A stretch of DNA of 51,763 bases from Sphingomonas sp. SRS2 (GCF_000971055.1 NZ_LARW01000059.1:1-51763), one strand, 5' to 3'. Shown: positions 25,467-34,230, counted from the first letter of the stretch. The notes: generated by a model not told the origin, from the letters alone. Translations and numbers: made by a program.

Positions 25467-26309
25467 ATGACGAGCAGGGCGATGGGCCGCCCGGCCATGC
25501 GGATATTACCCGGATTTCCACTGACAATGGGGCTGACCATCACCTGGTTAAGCCTCATCGTGCTCATTCCGCTGAGCGCTGTGTTCATCCGGTCCTTTGG
25601 TCAGGGTTTCGATCATTTTCTGTCGGTCGCGTTTTCGGAGCGCGCGCTGGCGAGCTACCGCGTCACCTTCGGCGCTGCCGCGATCGCGGCGCTCGTCAAC
25701 GCGGTGTTCGGGCTGCTGATCGCCTGGGTGCTGGTGCGCTATCGCTTTCCCGGCCGCCAGTTGCTCAGCGCGGTGATCGACCTGCCCTTCGCTTTGCCCA
25801 CCGCGGTCGCCGGCATCGCGCTGACCGCGATCTACGCCGACACCGGCTGGCTCGGCAAACCGCTGGCCGATCTTGGCATCGCGGTCGCTTATAAGCCGCA
25901 GGGCATCGTCATCGCGATGGCGTTCATCGGCCTGCCCTTCGTCGTCCGCACCGTCGAACCGGTGCTCGCCGATCTTGGCCGCGATATAGAGGAAGCCGCG
26001 ATCACGCTCGGCGCGCATCGCTGGCAGGTCTTCACCCGCGTCGTGCTGCCGGAGATCATGCCCGCCCTCGTCACCGGCACCGCGCTCGCCTTTGCGCGCG
26101 GCGTCGGCGAATATGGCTCGGTGATCTTCATCGCCGGCAACATGCCGATGATTTCGGAAATCGCCCCGCTGCTGATCATCACCCAGCTTGAGCAATATGA
26201 TTATGAGGGCGCGGCCGCGATCGCGGTGGTGATGCTGCTCATCTCGTTCACGATGCTGCTGATCATCAACCGCATCCAGGAATATAACCGCAGAAAGGCC
26301 GGCCTGTGA
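25467..26309 (+). CDS. cysT: Sulfate ABC transporter permease CysT (CysU)
   Basis: The 280-residue inner-membrane permease has six predicted helices (for example [17 protein letters not shown] and [20 protein letters not shown]) and the EAA loop [21 protein letters not shown] that contacts the ATPase. [19 protein letters not shown] and [12 protein letters not shown] are typical of the CysT subunit. The ATG at 25467 follows AAAAGGTGGG. Its stop overlaps the GTG of cysW (GTGA). Confidence 0.95.
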   Translation: MTSRAMGRPAMRILPGFPLTMGLTITWLSLIVLIPLSAVFIRSFGQGFDHFLSVAFSERALASYRVTFGAAAIAALVNAVFGLLIAWVLVRYRFPGRQLLSAVIDLPFALPTAVAGIALTAIYADTGWLGKPLADLGIAVAYKPQGIVIAMAFIGLPFVVRTVEPVLADLGRDIEEAAITLGAHRWQVFTRVVLPEIMPALVTGTALAFARGVGEYGSVIFIAGNMPMISEIAPLLIITQLEQYDYEGAAAIAVVMLLISFTMLLIINRIQEYNRRKAGL

Positions 26310-27178
26310 CCAGCAATGGCGCGCCCCGCAACCGCTCGCCCCGCCGCGATCCGCTTCAGGCGCCGCGCCCCGTCATGCTGGGGCTTCTCGCACTCGCGAT
26401 AGCCTATGTCGGCATCATGCTGCTGCTGCCGCTCGCGGCGGTGTTCGTCGAGGCGCTGCGCAACGGCTGGGAAGCCGCCGAGGCGGCGATTACCGAACCC
26501 GACGCGCTCGCCGCGATCCGGCTGACCCTGCTGGTCGCCGCGATCTCGGTGCCATGCAACCTGATCTTCGGCGTCGCCTCCGCCTGGCTGATCGCCAAGC
26601 ATGATTTCCGCGGAAAGGAATTCCTGCTGACCCTGATCGACCTGCCCTTCTCGGTCTCACCGGTCGTCGCGGGCCTTATCTACATCCTGCTCTACGGGGC
26701 ACATGGCTGGTTCGGCCCGATGCTCGCCGACAACGGCATCAGCATCGTCTTCGCGACGCCGGGGATCGTGCTGGCGACGATCTTCGTCACCTTCCCCTTC
26801 GTCACCCGCGAGCTTGTGCCGCTGATGATAGCGCAGGGCCGTTCGGAGGAGGAAGCCGCGCTGTCGCTTGGCGCGAACGGCTGGCAGACCTTCATGCGTG
26901 TCACCCTGCCCAACATTCGCTGGGGACTGCTCTACGGCGTGCTGCTCACCAACGCCCGCGCGATGGGGGAATTCGGCGCGGTATCGGTCGTCTCCGGCCA
27001 CATCCGTGGCGAAACCAACACGATGCCGCTGCACGTCGAAGTGCTGTACAACGAGTATAATTTCGTCGCTGCCTTCGCCGTCGCGGCGCTGCTTGCGCTG
27101 CTGGCACTGGTAACGCTCGCCCTCAAGACCTACCTCGAATGGCGTCACCATGATGCCCTCGCAGCTTCGGGACACTGA
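26306..27178 (+). CDS. cysW: Sulfate ABC transporter permease CysW
   Basis: The second permease subunit, 290 residues with six predicted helices. The EAA loop is [20 protein letters not shown]. CysW marks are [52 protein letters not shown] and [11 protein letters not shown]. The first 25 residues (basic, proline-rich) precede the first helix. The GTG start overlaps the cysT stop, and cysA begins one base after the cysW stop. Confidence 0.95.
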   Translation: MTSNGAPRNRSPRRDPLQAPRPVMLGLLALAIAYVGIMLLLPLAAVFVEALRNGWEAAEAAITEPDALAAIRLTLLVAAISVPCNLIFGVASAWLIAKHDFRGKEFLLTLIDLPFSVSPVVAGLIYILLYGAHGWFGPMLADNGISIVFATPGIVLATIFVTFPFVTRELVPLMIAQGRSEEEAALSLGANGWQTFMRVTLPNIRWGLLYGVLLTNARAMGEFGAVSVVSGHIRGETNTMPLHVEVLYNEYNFVAAFAVAALLALLALVTLALKTYLEWRHHDALAASGH

Positions 27179-27179
27179 A

Positions 27180-27938
27180 ATGACGATCACGATCGACCAT
27201 ATCTCGCGCCGCTTCGGCCAGTTCCCCGCGCTCGACGGGGTTTCGCTCGACCTTCCGGAAGGTGAGTTCGTCGCCCTTCTCGGCCCCTCGGGATCGGGCA
27301 AGACGACGCTGCTGCGGATCATCGCCGGCCTCGAATATGCCGAACAGGGCAGCATCTCCTTCGGCGGCGAGGACGTCACCGAAATGCCGGTGCAGGATCG
27401 CGGGATCGGTTTCGTGTTTCAGCAATATGCGCTGTTCCGTCACATGACCGTCGCGAAGAACATCGCCTTCGGGCTCGACGTCCTGCCGCGCAAGGCACGC
27501 CCGTCCAAGGCCGATATCGACGCCCGGGTCGAGGAACTACTCGAACTCGTCCAGCTTGCCGGCCTCGGCGGACGCTATCCATCGCAGCTGTCGGGCGGCC
27601 AGCGCCAGCGCGTCGCGCTCGCACGGGCGCTCGCCCGCAACCCGCGCATCCTGCTGCTCGACGAGCCGTTCGGCGCGTTGGACGCCAAGGTCCGGCGCGA
27701 GCTGCGCAAGGCGCTCCGACAGATCCACGGCCGACTCGGTATCACCTCGATCTTCGTGACCCACGACCGCGAGGAGGCCTTCGCGCTCGCCGATCGCGTG
27801 GCGATCCTCAACCTCGGCAAGATCGAGCAGTTCGCTCCCCCGGCCGAGATCGAGCGCTCGCCCGCCAACGCTTTCGTCCGCGACTTCATCACCGACGAGG
27901 ACGAAGACAAGCCAGCCCTCTCATTCGCCACCGCCTGA
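27180..27938 (+). CDS. cysA: Sulfate ABC transporter ATPase CysA (short form)
   Basis: The ATPase has Walker [15 protein letters not shown]-loop [20 protein letters not shown], signature [15 protein letters not shown], Walker [13 protein letters not shown] and the switch His in [14 protein letters not shown]. It matches CysA specifically in the sequence around the Q-loop. At 252 residues it ends right after the nucleotide-binding domain ([12 protein letters not shown] and so on), so the C-terminal TOBE-type regulatory part of typical 340-360 aa CysA proteins is absent. It is last in the operon. Confidence 0.93.
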   Translation: MTITIDHISRRFGQFPALDGVSLDLPEGEFVALLGPSGSGKTTLLRIIAGLEYAEQGSISFGGEDVTEMPVQDRGIGFVFQQYALFRHMTVAKNIAFGLDVLPRKARPSKADIDARVEELLELVQLAGLGGRYPSQLSGGQRQRVALARALARNPRILLLDEPFGALDAKVRRELRKALRQIHGRLGITSIFVTHDREEAFALADRVAILNLGKIEQFAPPAEIERSPANAFVRDFITDEDEDKPALSFATA

Positions 27939-27973
27939 TTGCTTTTCCCGCTTCGCGGCCATAGGGGCGGCGC

Positions 27974-28870
27974 ATGCCAGCACTTTCCCCCGCGCGGACC
28001 GGCGTGCTCATGGGCGTCGGCGCCTACGGCCTATGGGGCGTCCTGCCACTCTACCTGAAGGCGCTGCTGCCGCTGTCGTCGATGGACATTTTGTCGTACC
28101 GCATATTGTGGTCGCTGCTGCTGCTTGCCCTGATCGCGCTGGTCTACAAGCGCGCCGGCGCGGCGCTGGGCGCTCTCCGCCGACCGCGCATTGCGCTGGC
28201 GTTGCTGGCCACCACGGTGCTGGCGGCCGGCAACTGGCTGCTCTACATCCATGCGGTGAATAGCGGCCACGCGCTTCAGGCAAGCCTCGGCTATTTCATC
28301 AACCCGCTCGTCAACGTCCTGCTCGGCATGGTCTTCCTGCGCGAACGGCTCGGGCGGGCGGAAGCCGTCGCGGTCCTGCTCGCCGCCGCCGGCGTCGCCG
28401 CGCTGACGATCGAACAGGGCGCGCTGCCTGTGATGCCGCTCGCCCTCGGCTTTACCTTCAGCCTCTATGGCCTCATCCGCAAGGTGATTGGCATCGCGCC
28501 GGTGGAAGGGCTGCTGATCGAGACCGGCCTGCTCGCCCCGCTGGCTATCGCCTGGTTGCTGTTCGCCAGCACCCCGCCGCCCGCCGACGCAGGCCCGCTC
28601 CCCTCGCTGCCGATGATCGCGCTTGGCGGCGTGATGACCACGGTACCGCTACTGCTGTTCAATGGCGCGGCACAGCGTATCCGCTATTCGGAGCTGGGCC
28701 TGCTGCAATATATCGGGCCGACGATCGCGCTGCTGATCGCGATATATGTATTCGGCGAGCCGTTGCTGCCGATCCACATCCTCACCTTCGGCCTGATCTG
28801 GACGGGCCTCGTCTTCTATGCGGCCGCCACCTGGCACCGCGGACGCGTCACCCCCGCCCTGCCAGAGTAG
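27974..28870 (+). CDS. rarD: RarD-type EamA-family transporter
   Basis: The 298-residue protein has about ten hydrophobic segments in two EamA repeats. The RarD subfamily marks are TGVLMGVGAYGLWGVLPLYL at the N-terminus, LYIHAVNSGHALQASLGYFI, NPLVNVLLGMVFLRERLGR, and the LLQYIGPTIALLIAIYVFGE segment near the C-terminus. RarD proteins are annotated as chloramphenicol-sensitive or metabolite exporters; the substrate is not known. It lies 35 bases after cysA on the same strand but has no evident link to sulfur. Confidence 0.9.
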   Translation: MPALSPARTGVLMGVGAYGLWGVLPLYLKALLPLSSMDILSYRILWSLLLLALIALVYKRAGAALGALRRPRIALALLATTVLAAGNWLLYIHAVNSGHALQASLGYFINPLVNVLLGMVFLRERLGRAEAVAVLLAAAGVAALTIEQGALPVMPLALGFTFSLYGLIRKVIGIAPVEGLLIETGLLAPLAIAWLLFASTPPPADAGPLPSLPMIALGGVMTTVPLLLFNGAAQRIRYSELGLLQYIGPTIALLIAIYVFGEPLLPIHILTFGLIWTGLVFYAAATWHRGRVTPALPE

Positions 28871-28881
28871 ACGTCAGCAAA

Positions 28882-29018
28882 GGCGTGTCGGCATTCTGCT
28901 CAGGCTGCGCCTAAAGGAGTTATTTTTGAGCACCGGAGCGCAGCGTACTTAATGTACGTGAACACCGGAGCACAGAAAATCGCGCTTCGCAGCCGGCATG
29001 GGCGAATGCCGGCACGCC
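28882..29018. repeat. Palindromic repeat element, copy 2 (family A)
   Basis: The 137-bp element has 15-bp terminal arms, GGCGTGTCGGCATTC and GAATGCCGGCACGCC, complementary except for one G-T pair. The core contains GCGCAGCGTACTTAATGTA, CACCGGAG and CAGAAAAT, shared with copy 1 at 2342-2482. It sits between the convergent ends of rarD and the aminotransferase gene and can form a bidirectional terminator-like hairpin. Confidence 0.85.
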
Positions 29019-29020
29019 GC

Positions 29021-29902
29021 TCAGAGCTTCAGCTTGCCCCGCACCAGATCGGAATAATCCTTCTGGATCTGCCGGGTCATGTCACCCACTTCGAAGTTCC
29101 ACGGCCCCGCCGATCCGACGGGCACGATCTCGGCCGCCGATCCGGTCAGGAAGAACTGCTCGAAGCCTTCGAGCTCCTCGGGCCAGATCGCCCGCTCGAT
29201 CACCTCGATGCCCCGCGCGCGCGCCAGCTTGATCACCGACTGGCGGGTGATGCCGTTCAGGAAGCATTCGGGGGTCGGCGTATGGATCACGCCGTCCTTG
29301 ATGAAGAAGGCGTTCGCACCGGTCGCCTCGGCCACCTGCCCGCGATAGTCGAACATCAGCGCGTCCTGATAGCCGCGCGCCTCGGCATGATGCTTCGACA
29401 TCGTCGCGATCATGTAGAGGCCGGCCGCCTTGGCCTGGACCGGCGCGGTGAACGGCGCGGGGCGGCGCCACGGCGCGATGTCGAGCTTCAGCCCGCCCGC
29501 GCCGGGATCGAGATACTGGCCCCAATACCAGCAGGCGATCGCCATGTGCGGCTTGGTCCGCTGCGCCGAAACGCCCATCTGCTCCGAACCGCGCCATGCG
29601 ACCGGGCGGACATAGGCGTCCTTCAGGTCGTTCGCCTTCATCGTCTCATAACAGGCGGCGGTGATCTGCTCGACCGACCAGGGCAGGTCGAAGCCGAGCA
29701 TCGCGGCGCTCTCGCGCAGGCGGCGGCTATGCCAGTCGGCCTCGAAGATCACCCCGTCATAAGCGCGCACGCCTTCGAACACCGACGACGCATAATGCAT
29801 GGCATGGGTCAGGACGTGGACCTTCGCGTCGCGCCAGGGGACCAGCTGGCCATCATGCCAGATAAAACCGTCGCGATCGTCGTAGGTAGGTTCCTCGGCC
29901 AT
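29021..29902 (-). CDS. ilvE: Branched-chain amino acid aminotransferase
   Basis: A fold-type IV PLP aminotransferase of 293 residues that transaminates Leu, Ile and Val. Family marks are FIWHDGQLVPWRDAKVHVLT, HYASSVFEGVRAY, the Lys region PVQAKAAGLYMIATMSKHHA (the Lys is the likely PLP ligand), EATGANAFFIKDG, and GITRQSVIKLARARGIEVIE. A promoter-like TTGACG-17-TATCGG pair lies 100 bases upstream on the minus strand, at the divergent MarR gene. Confidence 0.95.
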   Translation of the reverse strand: MAEEPTYDDRDGFIWHDGQLVPWRDAKVHVLTHAMHYASSVFEGVRAYDGVIFEADWHSRRLRESAAMLGFDLPWSVEQITAACYETMKANDLKDAYVRPVAWRGSEQMGVSAQRTKPHMAIACWYWGQYLDPGAGGLKLDIAPWRRPAPFTAPVQAKAAGLYMIATMSKHHAEARGYQDALMFDYRGQVAEATGANAFFIKDGVIHTPTPECFLNGITRQSVIKLARARGIEVIERAIWPEELEGFEQFFLTGSAAEIVPVGSAGPWNFEVGDMTRQIQKDYSDLVRGKLKL

Positions 29903-30002
29903 TTCACATTCCTGCTTCTGCGCATGACAATTGGTAGTTTTTCGCCGATATTGCCCTGCCGGATAGGATCATTTCGTCCGGTGGCCGCTTTGGCGTTGCG
30001 TT

Positions 30003-30031
30003 CCGATAAGCGGGATGGCAAATTACGTCAA
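30003..30031 (-). promoter_or_regulatory. Likely promoter of ilvE
   Basis: On the minus strand TTGACG and TATCGG are separated by 17 bases, pointing to ilvE about 100 bases away. Its -35 box sits between the two possible start codons of the divergent MarR gene, which favours the second start for that gene. Confidence 0.5.
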
Positions 30032-30032
30032 C

Positions 30033-30536
30033 ATGGCTGTCCAAAATTCATCCGACCCTTTTCGTACGGCATCGCCGCTCTTCCTGCGCGAGCCGGAGAT
30101 CCGCCGCGGCGTCGAACTGCTCTATTTCGGCTATACCCATATGCTGCGCGGCATCGACGAGGGGCTGGCGAAACAGGGCCTGGGCCGCGCGCATCATCGC
30201 TCGCTCTATTTCATCGCCCGCAACCCCGACATCACCGTGAGCGAGCTGCTACGCATTCTCGGCATCACCAAGCAGTCGCTGGGCCGTGTCGTCAACGAGC
30301 TGAGCGACCAGGGCCTGATCGAGACCCGCACCGGCCGCGAGGACCGTCGCCAGCGCCTGCTGCGCGTCACCGAGGCCGGCGCGAAGTTCGAGGCAGGCCT
30401 GTTCGAGGCGCTGCGCGAACGCCTCTCCACCGCCTATGCCCAAGCGGGGCAGAATGCAGTGACGGGCTTCTGGGCAGTACTCGAAGGGCTGGTCCCGCCA
30501 GATGAGAAGAACCAGATGCCCCACACCCGCAAATAG
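30033..30536 (+). CDS. MarR-family transcriptional regulator
   Basis: The winged-helix regulator of about 167 residues shows EPEIRRGVELLYFGYTHMLR, the recognition helix region SELLRILGITKQSLGRVVNEL, and the wing TGREDRRQRLLRVTEAG, all typical of MarR. The ATG at 30033 is preferred; the in-frame ATG at 30015 adds six residues but overlaps the ilvE promoter. It is divergent from ilvE, and it may control ilvE or its own promoter. No ligand can be read from the sequence. Confidence 0.88.
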   Translation: MAVQNSSDPFRTASPLFLREPEIRRGVELLYFGYTHMLRGIDEGLAKQGLGRAHHRSLYFIARNPDITVSELLRILGITKQSLGRVVNELSDQGLIETRTGREDRRQRLLRVTEAGAKFEAGLFEALRERLSTAYAQAGQNAVTGFWAVLEGLVPPDEKNQMPHTRK

Positions 30537-30629
30537 GGATTGGCGCGATGCTCCGCCGTCGACGGCTTCCCGCTTTCGCCGCAATGGCATATGCGCGAAG
30601 ATCGGCCGACAGCAGCACGGGGCAATGAC

Positions 30630-31118
30630 ATGACCGCCATCTATGATTTCACCGCCAGGGCGATCGACGGCGCCGATGTCTCCCTCGCCGATTATCGCGG
30701 CAAGGTCCTCCTGATCGTCAACACCGCGAGCAAATGCGGCTTCACCCCGCAATATGAGGGGCTCGAAACCCTGCACGAGCAGCTCGCCGATCAGGGCCTC
30801 GTCATCCTCGGCTTTCCGTGCAACCAGTTCCGCGCGCAGGAACCCGGCGACGAGGCCGAGATCGCCGCCTTCTGCGCGACCACCTACGACGTAAAGTTCC
30901 CGATGTTCGCGAAGGTCGAGGTCAACGGCCCTAACGCCCATCCGCTCTACGCCTGGCTGAAAAGTCACGCCAAGGGCATCCTCGGCACCGAGGGGATCAA
31001 GTGGAACTTCACCAAATTCCTGATCGACCGCAACGGCGGCATCGTCTGCCGCTACGCGCCGACGACGAAGCCCGAGGCGATACGGGGGGATATCGAGGAA
31101 TTGCTGGAAGTGGCATGA
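30630..31118 (+). CDS. Glutathione peroxidase
   Basis: A 162-residue peroxidase that reduces hydroperoxides using thiols (glutathione or thioredoxin). The catalytic Cys is C36 in NTASKCGFTPQYEGLE (Cys rather than Sec). The conserved Gln and Asn lie in GFPCNQF, and KWNFTKFLIDRNG contains the active-site Trp and Asn. The length and absence of a leader point to a cytosolic enzyme of the GPx/BtuE type. It is separated by about 90 bases from the upstream MarR gene and may be under its control. Confidence 0.95.
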   Translation: MTAIYDFTARAIDGADVSLADYRGKVLLIVNTASKCGFTPQYEGLETLHEQLADQGLVILGFPCNQFRAQEPGDEAEIAAFCATTYDVKFPMFAKVEVNGPNAHPLYAWLKSHAKGILGTEGIKWNFTKFLIDRNGGIVCRYAPTTKPEAIRGDIEELLEVA

Positions 31119-31175
31119 AGGGGCAGGTGGCCGCCTCGATCGTCATGACCACCCTGCCCTGCGGTGAAGAGCGAT

Positions 31176-31862
31176 ATGAAAGACCAGAACAATAAGGCGC
31201 AATCGCCGAAGTCGCTGGAACGCATCCAGCAAAACTGGCTCGCATCGAAGGAGCGCCAGCTGCTCAACCGGCTGTGTCGGGCCATGCCGGGCTGGATCAC
31301 CCCGGATCGCCTGACCACGATCGGCATGGCCGGCGCGATCATGGTGTTCGCGGGATATGTCGGCAGCAATTTCCGCGCCGAATGGCTGCTGCTCGCGATC
31401 GTCGGCTATCTCGTGCACTGGTTCGGCGACTCGATGGATGGAAGCCTGGCCCGCCACCGGTCGATCGAGCGGCCATCCTATGGCTATTTCATCGATCATA
31501 GCTGCGACGGACTGGCGACCCTCTTCATTCTCGCCGGCATCGGGCTTAGCCCGTTCGTAACGATGGACGTCGCCATGCTCGCGCTGGCGGGCTATTTCCT
31601 CCTGTCGATCCACGCCTTCCTGGCCGCGCGCGTGCTGGGCGAGCTCAAGCTCTCCTATCTCGCGGCGGGGCCGACCGAACTCAGGCTGGTGCTCATCGCA
31701 CTGACCGCGATGATGATGATGCTGGGCAATGGTCCGGGCGTCTTTGGCCGCTGGTCGGGATTTGATGTCTTCGTCGGATCGGTCGCGGCGATATTGATCG
31801 CGCTGTTCATCGGCCAGACCTGGGTCACGGGGCGGAGGCTGGCGCGGCTCGACCGGCGCTGA
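31176..31862 (+). CDS. CDP-alcohol phosphatidyltransferase-family protein
   Basis: The 228-residue membrane protein carries the CDP-alcohol phosphatidyltransferase signature: D85-SM-D88-G89-SL-A92-R93, then G103, D107 and D111 (GDSMDGSLARHR and GYFIDHSCDG). These residues bind Mg2+ and the CDP-alcohol. About five or six hydrophobic segments follow the cytosolic N-terminal 40 residues. It transfers an alcohol to a CDP-activated lipid, or the reverse; the alcohol cannot be told. The ATG at 31176 follows GAAGAG; an upstream GTG at 31164 is less likely. Confidence 0.9.
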   Translation: MKDQNNKAQSPKSLERIQQNWLASKERQLLNRLCRAMPGWITPDRLTTIGMAGAIMVFAGYVGSNFRAEWLLLAIVGYLVHWFGDSMDGSLARHRSIERPSYGYFIDHSCDGLATLFILAGIGLSPFVTMDVAMLALAGYFLLSIHAFLAARVLGELKLSYLAAGPTELRLVLIALTAMMMMLGNGPGVFGRWSGFDVFVGSVAAILIALFIGQTWVTGRRLARLDRR

Positions 31863-32161
31863 CGGCGTCGAAAAAGCGCGACCGGGTTGACGGCCCACCG
31901 CGATGGCCGCCCGCCGCAAGGCTGCAAGGCTTGCTCCGCCGCCGGAACGGCCTATATTGATTATATGCTTTTCCAGAAAGCCCTTCGTCGGTTCTCGGCT
32001 CATGGCGGTAGCCTCATGACGCGGCTCCCCGCCTCGGGGCTCCGCGGCCGCTAAATCCGTGCGCTCGGGCGCCCGAGGCAGTTTCCACATCTTCAACTGA
32101 TCGCTCCGCTGCGCATGCCTTTGCGCGCGCCCGGCGCGACGTGCTGCCATGGAGAACCCGC
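31863..32161. other. Intergenic region without recognised gene
   Basis: About 300 bp separate the phosphatidyltransferase gene and the rnk cassette. It is GC-rich, with an AT-richer patch (CCTATATTGATTATATGC near 31950) that could hold the promoter of the cassette. A run of nested complementary GC blocks near 32020-32080 could form hairpins. No coding sequence was recognised on either strand. Confidence 0.5.
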
Positions 32162-32518
32162 ATGCACATCGACACGCTTTCGCACGACCACGTCCCCGCT
32201 CTGATCGCCCGCCGCGACATCATCGAAGCCGCCATGTCTCAATATCTGGCCGGCGCGCATCAGGGCCATGCCCAGGCGGAGGAAAAGACTGCCGCCCACC
32301 TGCTGTTCGGCCTCATGCTGGATGGCCTGCAGGGCCCGGGTGCTGCGTCGTCGATCCACCCGGCGGTCAGGGATCCGGCGATCCGCCGCCATGCCAGCCG
32401 CTTCGGCGACGGGCTCGCGCCCATTCTCCGCGATTCGCTGGGCGAGCGAGCGTCGGACGATTTCGTCGCCCGATGCGCCGATCGCTTCTGGGTGTCGTTG
32501 CAGGCCGCCGCCGCCTGA
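32162..32518 (+). CDS. Hypothetical protein of rnk cassette
   Basis: A 118-residue, predominantly helical protein (MHIDTLSHDHVPALIARRDI, then ALIARRDIIEAAMSQYLAG and FVARCADRFWVSL). I do not recognise a family. It has no leader or transmembrane segment. It begins a three-gene cassette with the 82-residue protein and Rnk on the same strand, separated by 87 bp and then 3 bp. Confidence 0.6.
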   Translation: MHIDTLSHDHVPALIARRDIIEAAMSQYLAGAHQGHAQAEEKTAAHLLFGLMLDGLQGPGAASSIHPAVRDPAIRRHASRFGDGLAPILRDSLGERASDDFVARCADRFWVSLQAAAA

Positions 32519-32605
32519 CCGCCGGAGATCCGCCGCTGCATCGCGGTCCGGACCTGTGGCCTATCGGCGTCCGGGTCCGGCCCTCATCCTTATAAGGAGA
32601 CCAAA

Positions 32606-32854
32606 ATGTCATCGCGCTTTGTCGTCGAAATGGATGGCCGCACCGTCGGCCTCGCCCTGCGGGTCGCGGGCGGATACCGCTTCTTCGCTTCGGACAACGG
32701 CTTCCGCCTGTTCGAACACCGCACTTTTCCCCGCGCCCGGGCGCTGCTCCACGCGATCCGCCGGGGCCGCGGGCCGTCGGCGCCCGCACCCGCACCCGCA
32801 TCCGCATCCACATCCGAAACGGCGGACACCGCATCCTATGACTGGAAAGATTGA
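32606..32854 (+). CDS. Small hypothetical protein with Ala-Pro repeat tail
   Basis: An 82-residue protein starting MSSRFVVEMDGRTVGLALRV, with a compact N-terminal beta-rich part (about 50 residues), a tail of Pro-Ala and Ser-Thr repeats and the end TASYDWKD. The tail is encoded by tandem CCCGCA- and CATCCG-like hexamers around 32785-32816, a slippage-prone stretch. AAGGAG lies just ahead of the ATG. No family recognised. It is next to rnk (3-bp gap) and so co-transcribed. Confidence 0.65.
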   Translation: MSSRFVVEMDGRTVGLALRVAGGYRFFASDNGFRLFEHRTFPRARALLHAIRRGRGPSAPAPAPASASTSETADTASYDWKD

Positions 32855-32857
32855 GCC

Positions 32858-33259
32858 ATGGCCGAAACCGCCACGCAGACCCGCCCTCCAATCCATATGA
32901 TCGACAGCGAAGCCGACGCTCTCGCCGCGCTGGCGATCGCTGCCCGCGATCGGGTGAGGCAGGTCAGCGACCTGCTCCTCGCCGAAATCGACCGCGCCAT
33001 CATCCACAGGCCCGGCGAGATCCCGCCCGACGCCATCACGATGAACGCGCGCGTCGAGTTCAGCGACGAAGCAAGCGGCGGCGGCGCGCGCACCGTGCAG
33101 CTCGTCTATCCCGGCCAGGCCGATATCGCCCTCGACCGAATCTCGATCCTCACCCCGGTCGGCGCGGGCCTGATCGGGCTGCGGCAGGGGCAGTCGATCC
33201 TGTGGCCCGACCGTGAAGGCCGGGAACGCCGGCTGACGATCGTCAGGGTAAGCGCTTAG
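32858..33259 (+). CDS. rnk: Rnk-like nucleoside-diphosphate kinase regulator
   Basis: A 133-residue GreA/GreB C-terminal-domain protein of the Rnk family, which binds RNA polymerase's secondary channel and affects nucleotide pools. It has a helical N-terminal part (ALAALAIAARDRVRQVSDLLL), then the FKBP-like domain VEFSDEASGGGARTVQLVYP, ISILTPVGAGLIGLRQGQSI and WPDREGRERRLTIVRV. The GreA-like coiled-coil finger is absent. It is the last gene of the cassette. Confidence 0.9.
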   Translation: MAETATQTRPPIHMIDSEADALAALAIAARDRVRQVSDLLLAEIDRAIIHRPGEIPPDAITMNARVEFSDEASGGGARTVQLVYPGQADIALDRISILTPVGAGLIGLRQGQSILWPDREGRERRLTIVRVSA

Positions 33260-33353
33260 GCGCGGCTCCGGCCTGGAGGATGCGCAAAAGCCATCCCCGA
33301 CGCCGGACCATCAAGTGCAACTTCACCCGGCAAGCCGGCACATGCTGCGGACG

Positions 33354-33536
33354 TCAGAATCGCTCCTCTGATATTCTGTAATCATGTTCGCCGCGCGCAG
33401 CCCGCATGTGGTGCGCGGCAAGTCCATGCTGCGCCGCCCTGAGAGCCGGATCGCGAGCATTGCGGGCAGCGTTCGTCGCCTCCGAAGCGCGTGTCATGTG
33501 ATAGGCCCGATTTTTCTCATCGAAGACGGTGATCAT
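33354..33536 (-). CDS. Small conserved helical protein
   Basis: A 60-residue protein starting MITVFDEKNRAYHMTRASEA, with an alternating pattern (RASEATNAARNARDP, LRAAQHGLAAHHMRAARGE) resembling a widespread small alphaproteobacterial protein that has DPxxRxxHxxLAxxxxxRA repeats. GGAGG precedes the ATG at 33536 at a good distance; a longer reading from 33638 lacks homology. The function is unknown. A perfect palindrome lies in its 5' leader. Confidence 0.6.
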   Translation of the reverse strand: MITVFDEKNRAYHMTRASEATNAARNARDPALRAAQHGLAAHHMRAARGEHDYRISEERF

Positions 33537-33544
33537 CTGCACCT

Positions 33545-33556
33545 CCAAATATTTGG
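33545..33556. promoter_or_regulatory. 12-bp perfect palindrome in leader
   Basis: CCAAATATTTGG overlaps the Shine-Dalgarno region of the small helical protein. It could be an operator or an RNA hairpin that hides the ribosome-binding site. Confidence 0.4.
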
Positions 33557-33785
33557 ACCGCGCCAGAGGGGGGGGAGGGCCGACGCGGTCCAGCCGATCA
33601 GAGAGGGAATCGACAGTTCCATGTATAAAAAAGTCCAAAGCGGATAGTCCTTATCTGAAGTTAATCCCGGGCATTAGGCAGAGATAAATTTCATTGATTC
33701 ATGTTAATGCCGAAATTTTCTTGATGCTTACGAAACAATATTCATTCGTGCCGCCAATATAGCCACACATATCGGGAGCCACTCA

Positions 33786-34163
33786 ATGATCGAAGTATTG
33801 TTCATTGAGGACGAGCCTGATGTTCAGTTTATCGTGCAAATTTCTCTTACCCACTCTGGATTATTCGAGATCACATCCTTCTCGAGCGGAATAGATGCTC
33901 TGAAGGCGATATCGACATCGGACGCGAAGTTCGATCTCGCGCTGGTCAACGTGCAATTGCCGACCATGAACGGCATCGAATTCGTCGAACATATGAGAGA
34001 CATTCCGGGCTTCGCCGATGTCCCGGTGATCTTCATCACCGCATCGGTCTCAAGCCGCGAACTGGCCCATCTGAAGGGCGAAGGCGTGCTGGGCGTCATT
34101 TCGAAGCCATTCGACGCGGTGACGCTCGCTTCGGAAGTCGAGCGGCTTTTCGCGAGCCGGTGA
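33786..34163 (+). CDS. Receiver-like protein with Asn at phospho-site
   Basis: A stand-alone 125-residue CheY-fold receiver. The acidic pair is present (FIEDEPDV), as are the Thr/Ser (VIFITASVSS) and the conserved Lys (GVISKPFDA). But the position of the phospho-acceptor Asp is Asn: N55 in LALVNVQLPTMNG instead of the usual D in DxxMPxMDG. It is therefore likely an atypical receiver that is not phosphorylated on Asp. The promoter region is AT-richer than the surroundings. No kinase is next to it. Confidence 0.9.
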   Translation: MIEVLFIEDEPDVQFIVQISLTHSGLFEITSFSSGIDALKAISTSDAKFDLALVNVQLPTMNGIEFVEHMRDIPGFADVPVIFITASVSSRELAHLKGEGVLGVISKPFDAVTLASEVERLFASR

Positions 34164-34230
34164 TCCGGGGCGGGTCAGCCTTCCCATGCCATTGTGGACG
34201 GCGCGGGACGGCGCTGATAGCTGGCCCTGT

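Noticed and set aside
30630-31118. Selenocysteine in glutathione peroxidase
   Set aside because: The catalytic codon is TGC (Cys), with no in-frame TGA.
31143-32150. A 335-codon minus-strand frame through the phosphatidyltransferase and the spacer
   Set aside because: Its composition is that of an antisense frame in GC-rich DNA; no homology was recognised, and the plus-strand gene explains the region.
32770-32820. Short tandem repeats (CCCGCA, CATCCG) that might be read as a CRISPR-like array
   Set aside because: They are contiguous hexamers within an open reading frame with no spacers, so this is a coding tandem repeat.
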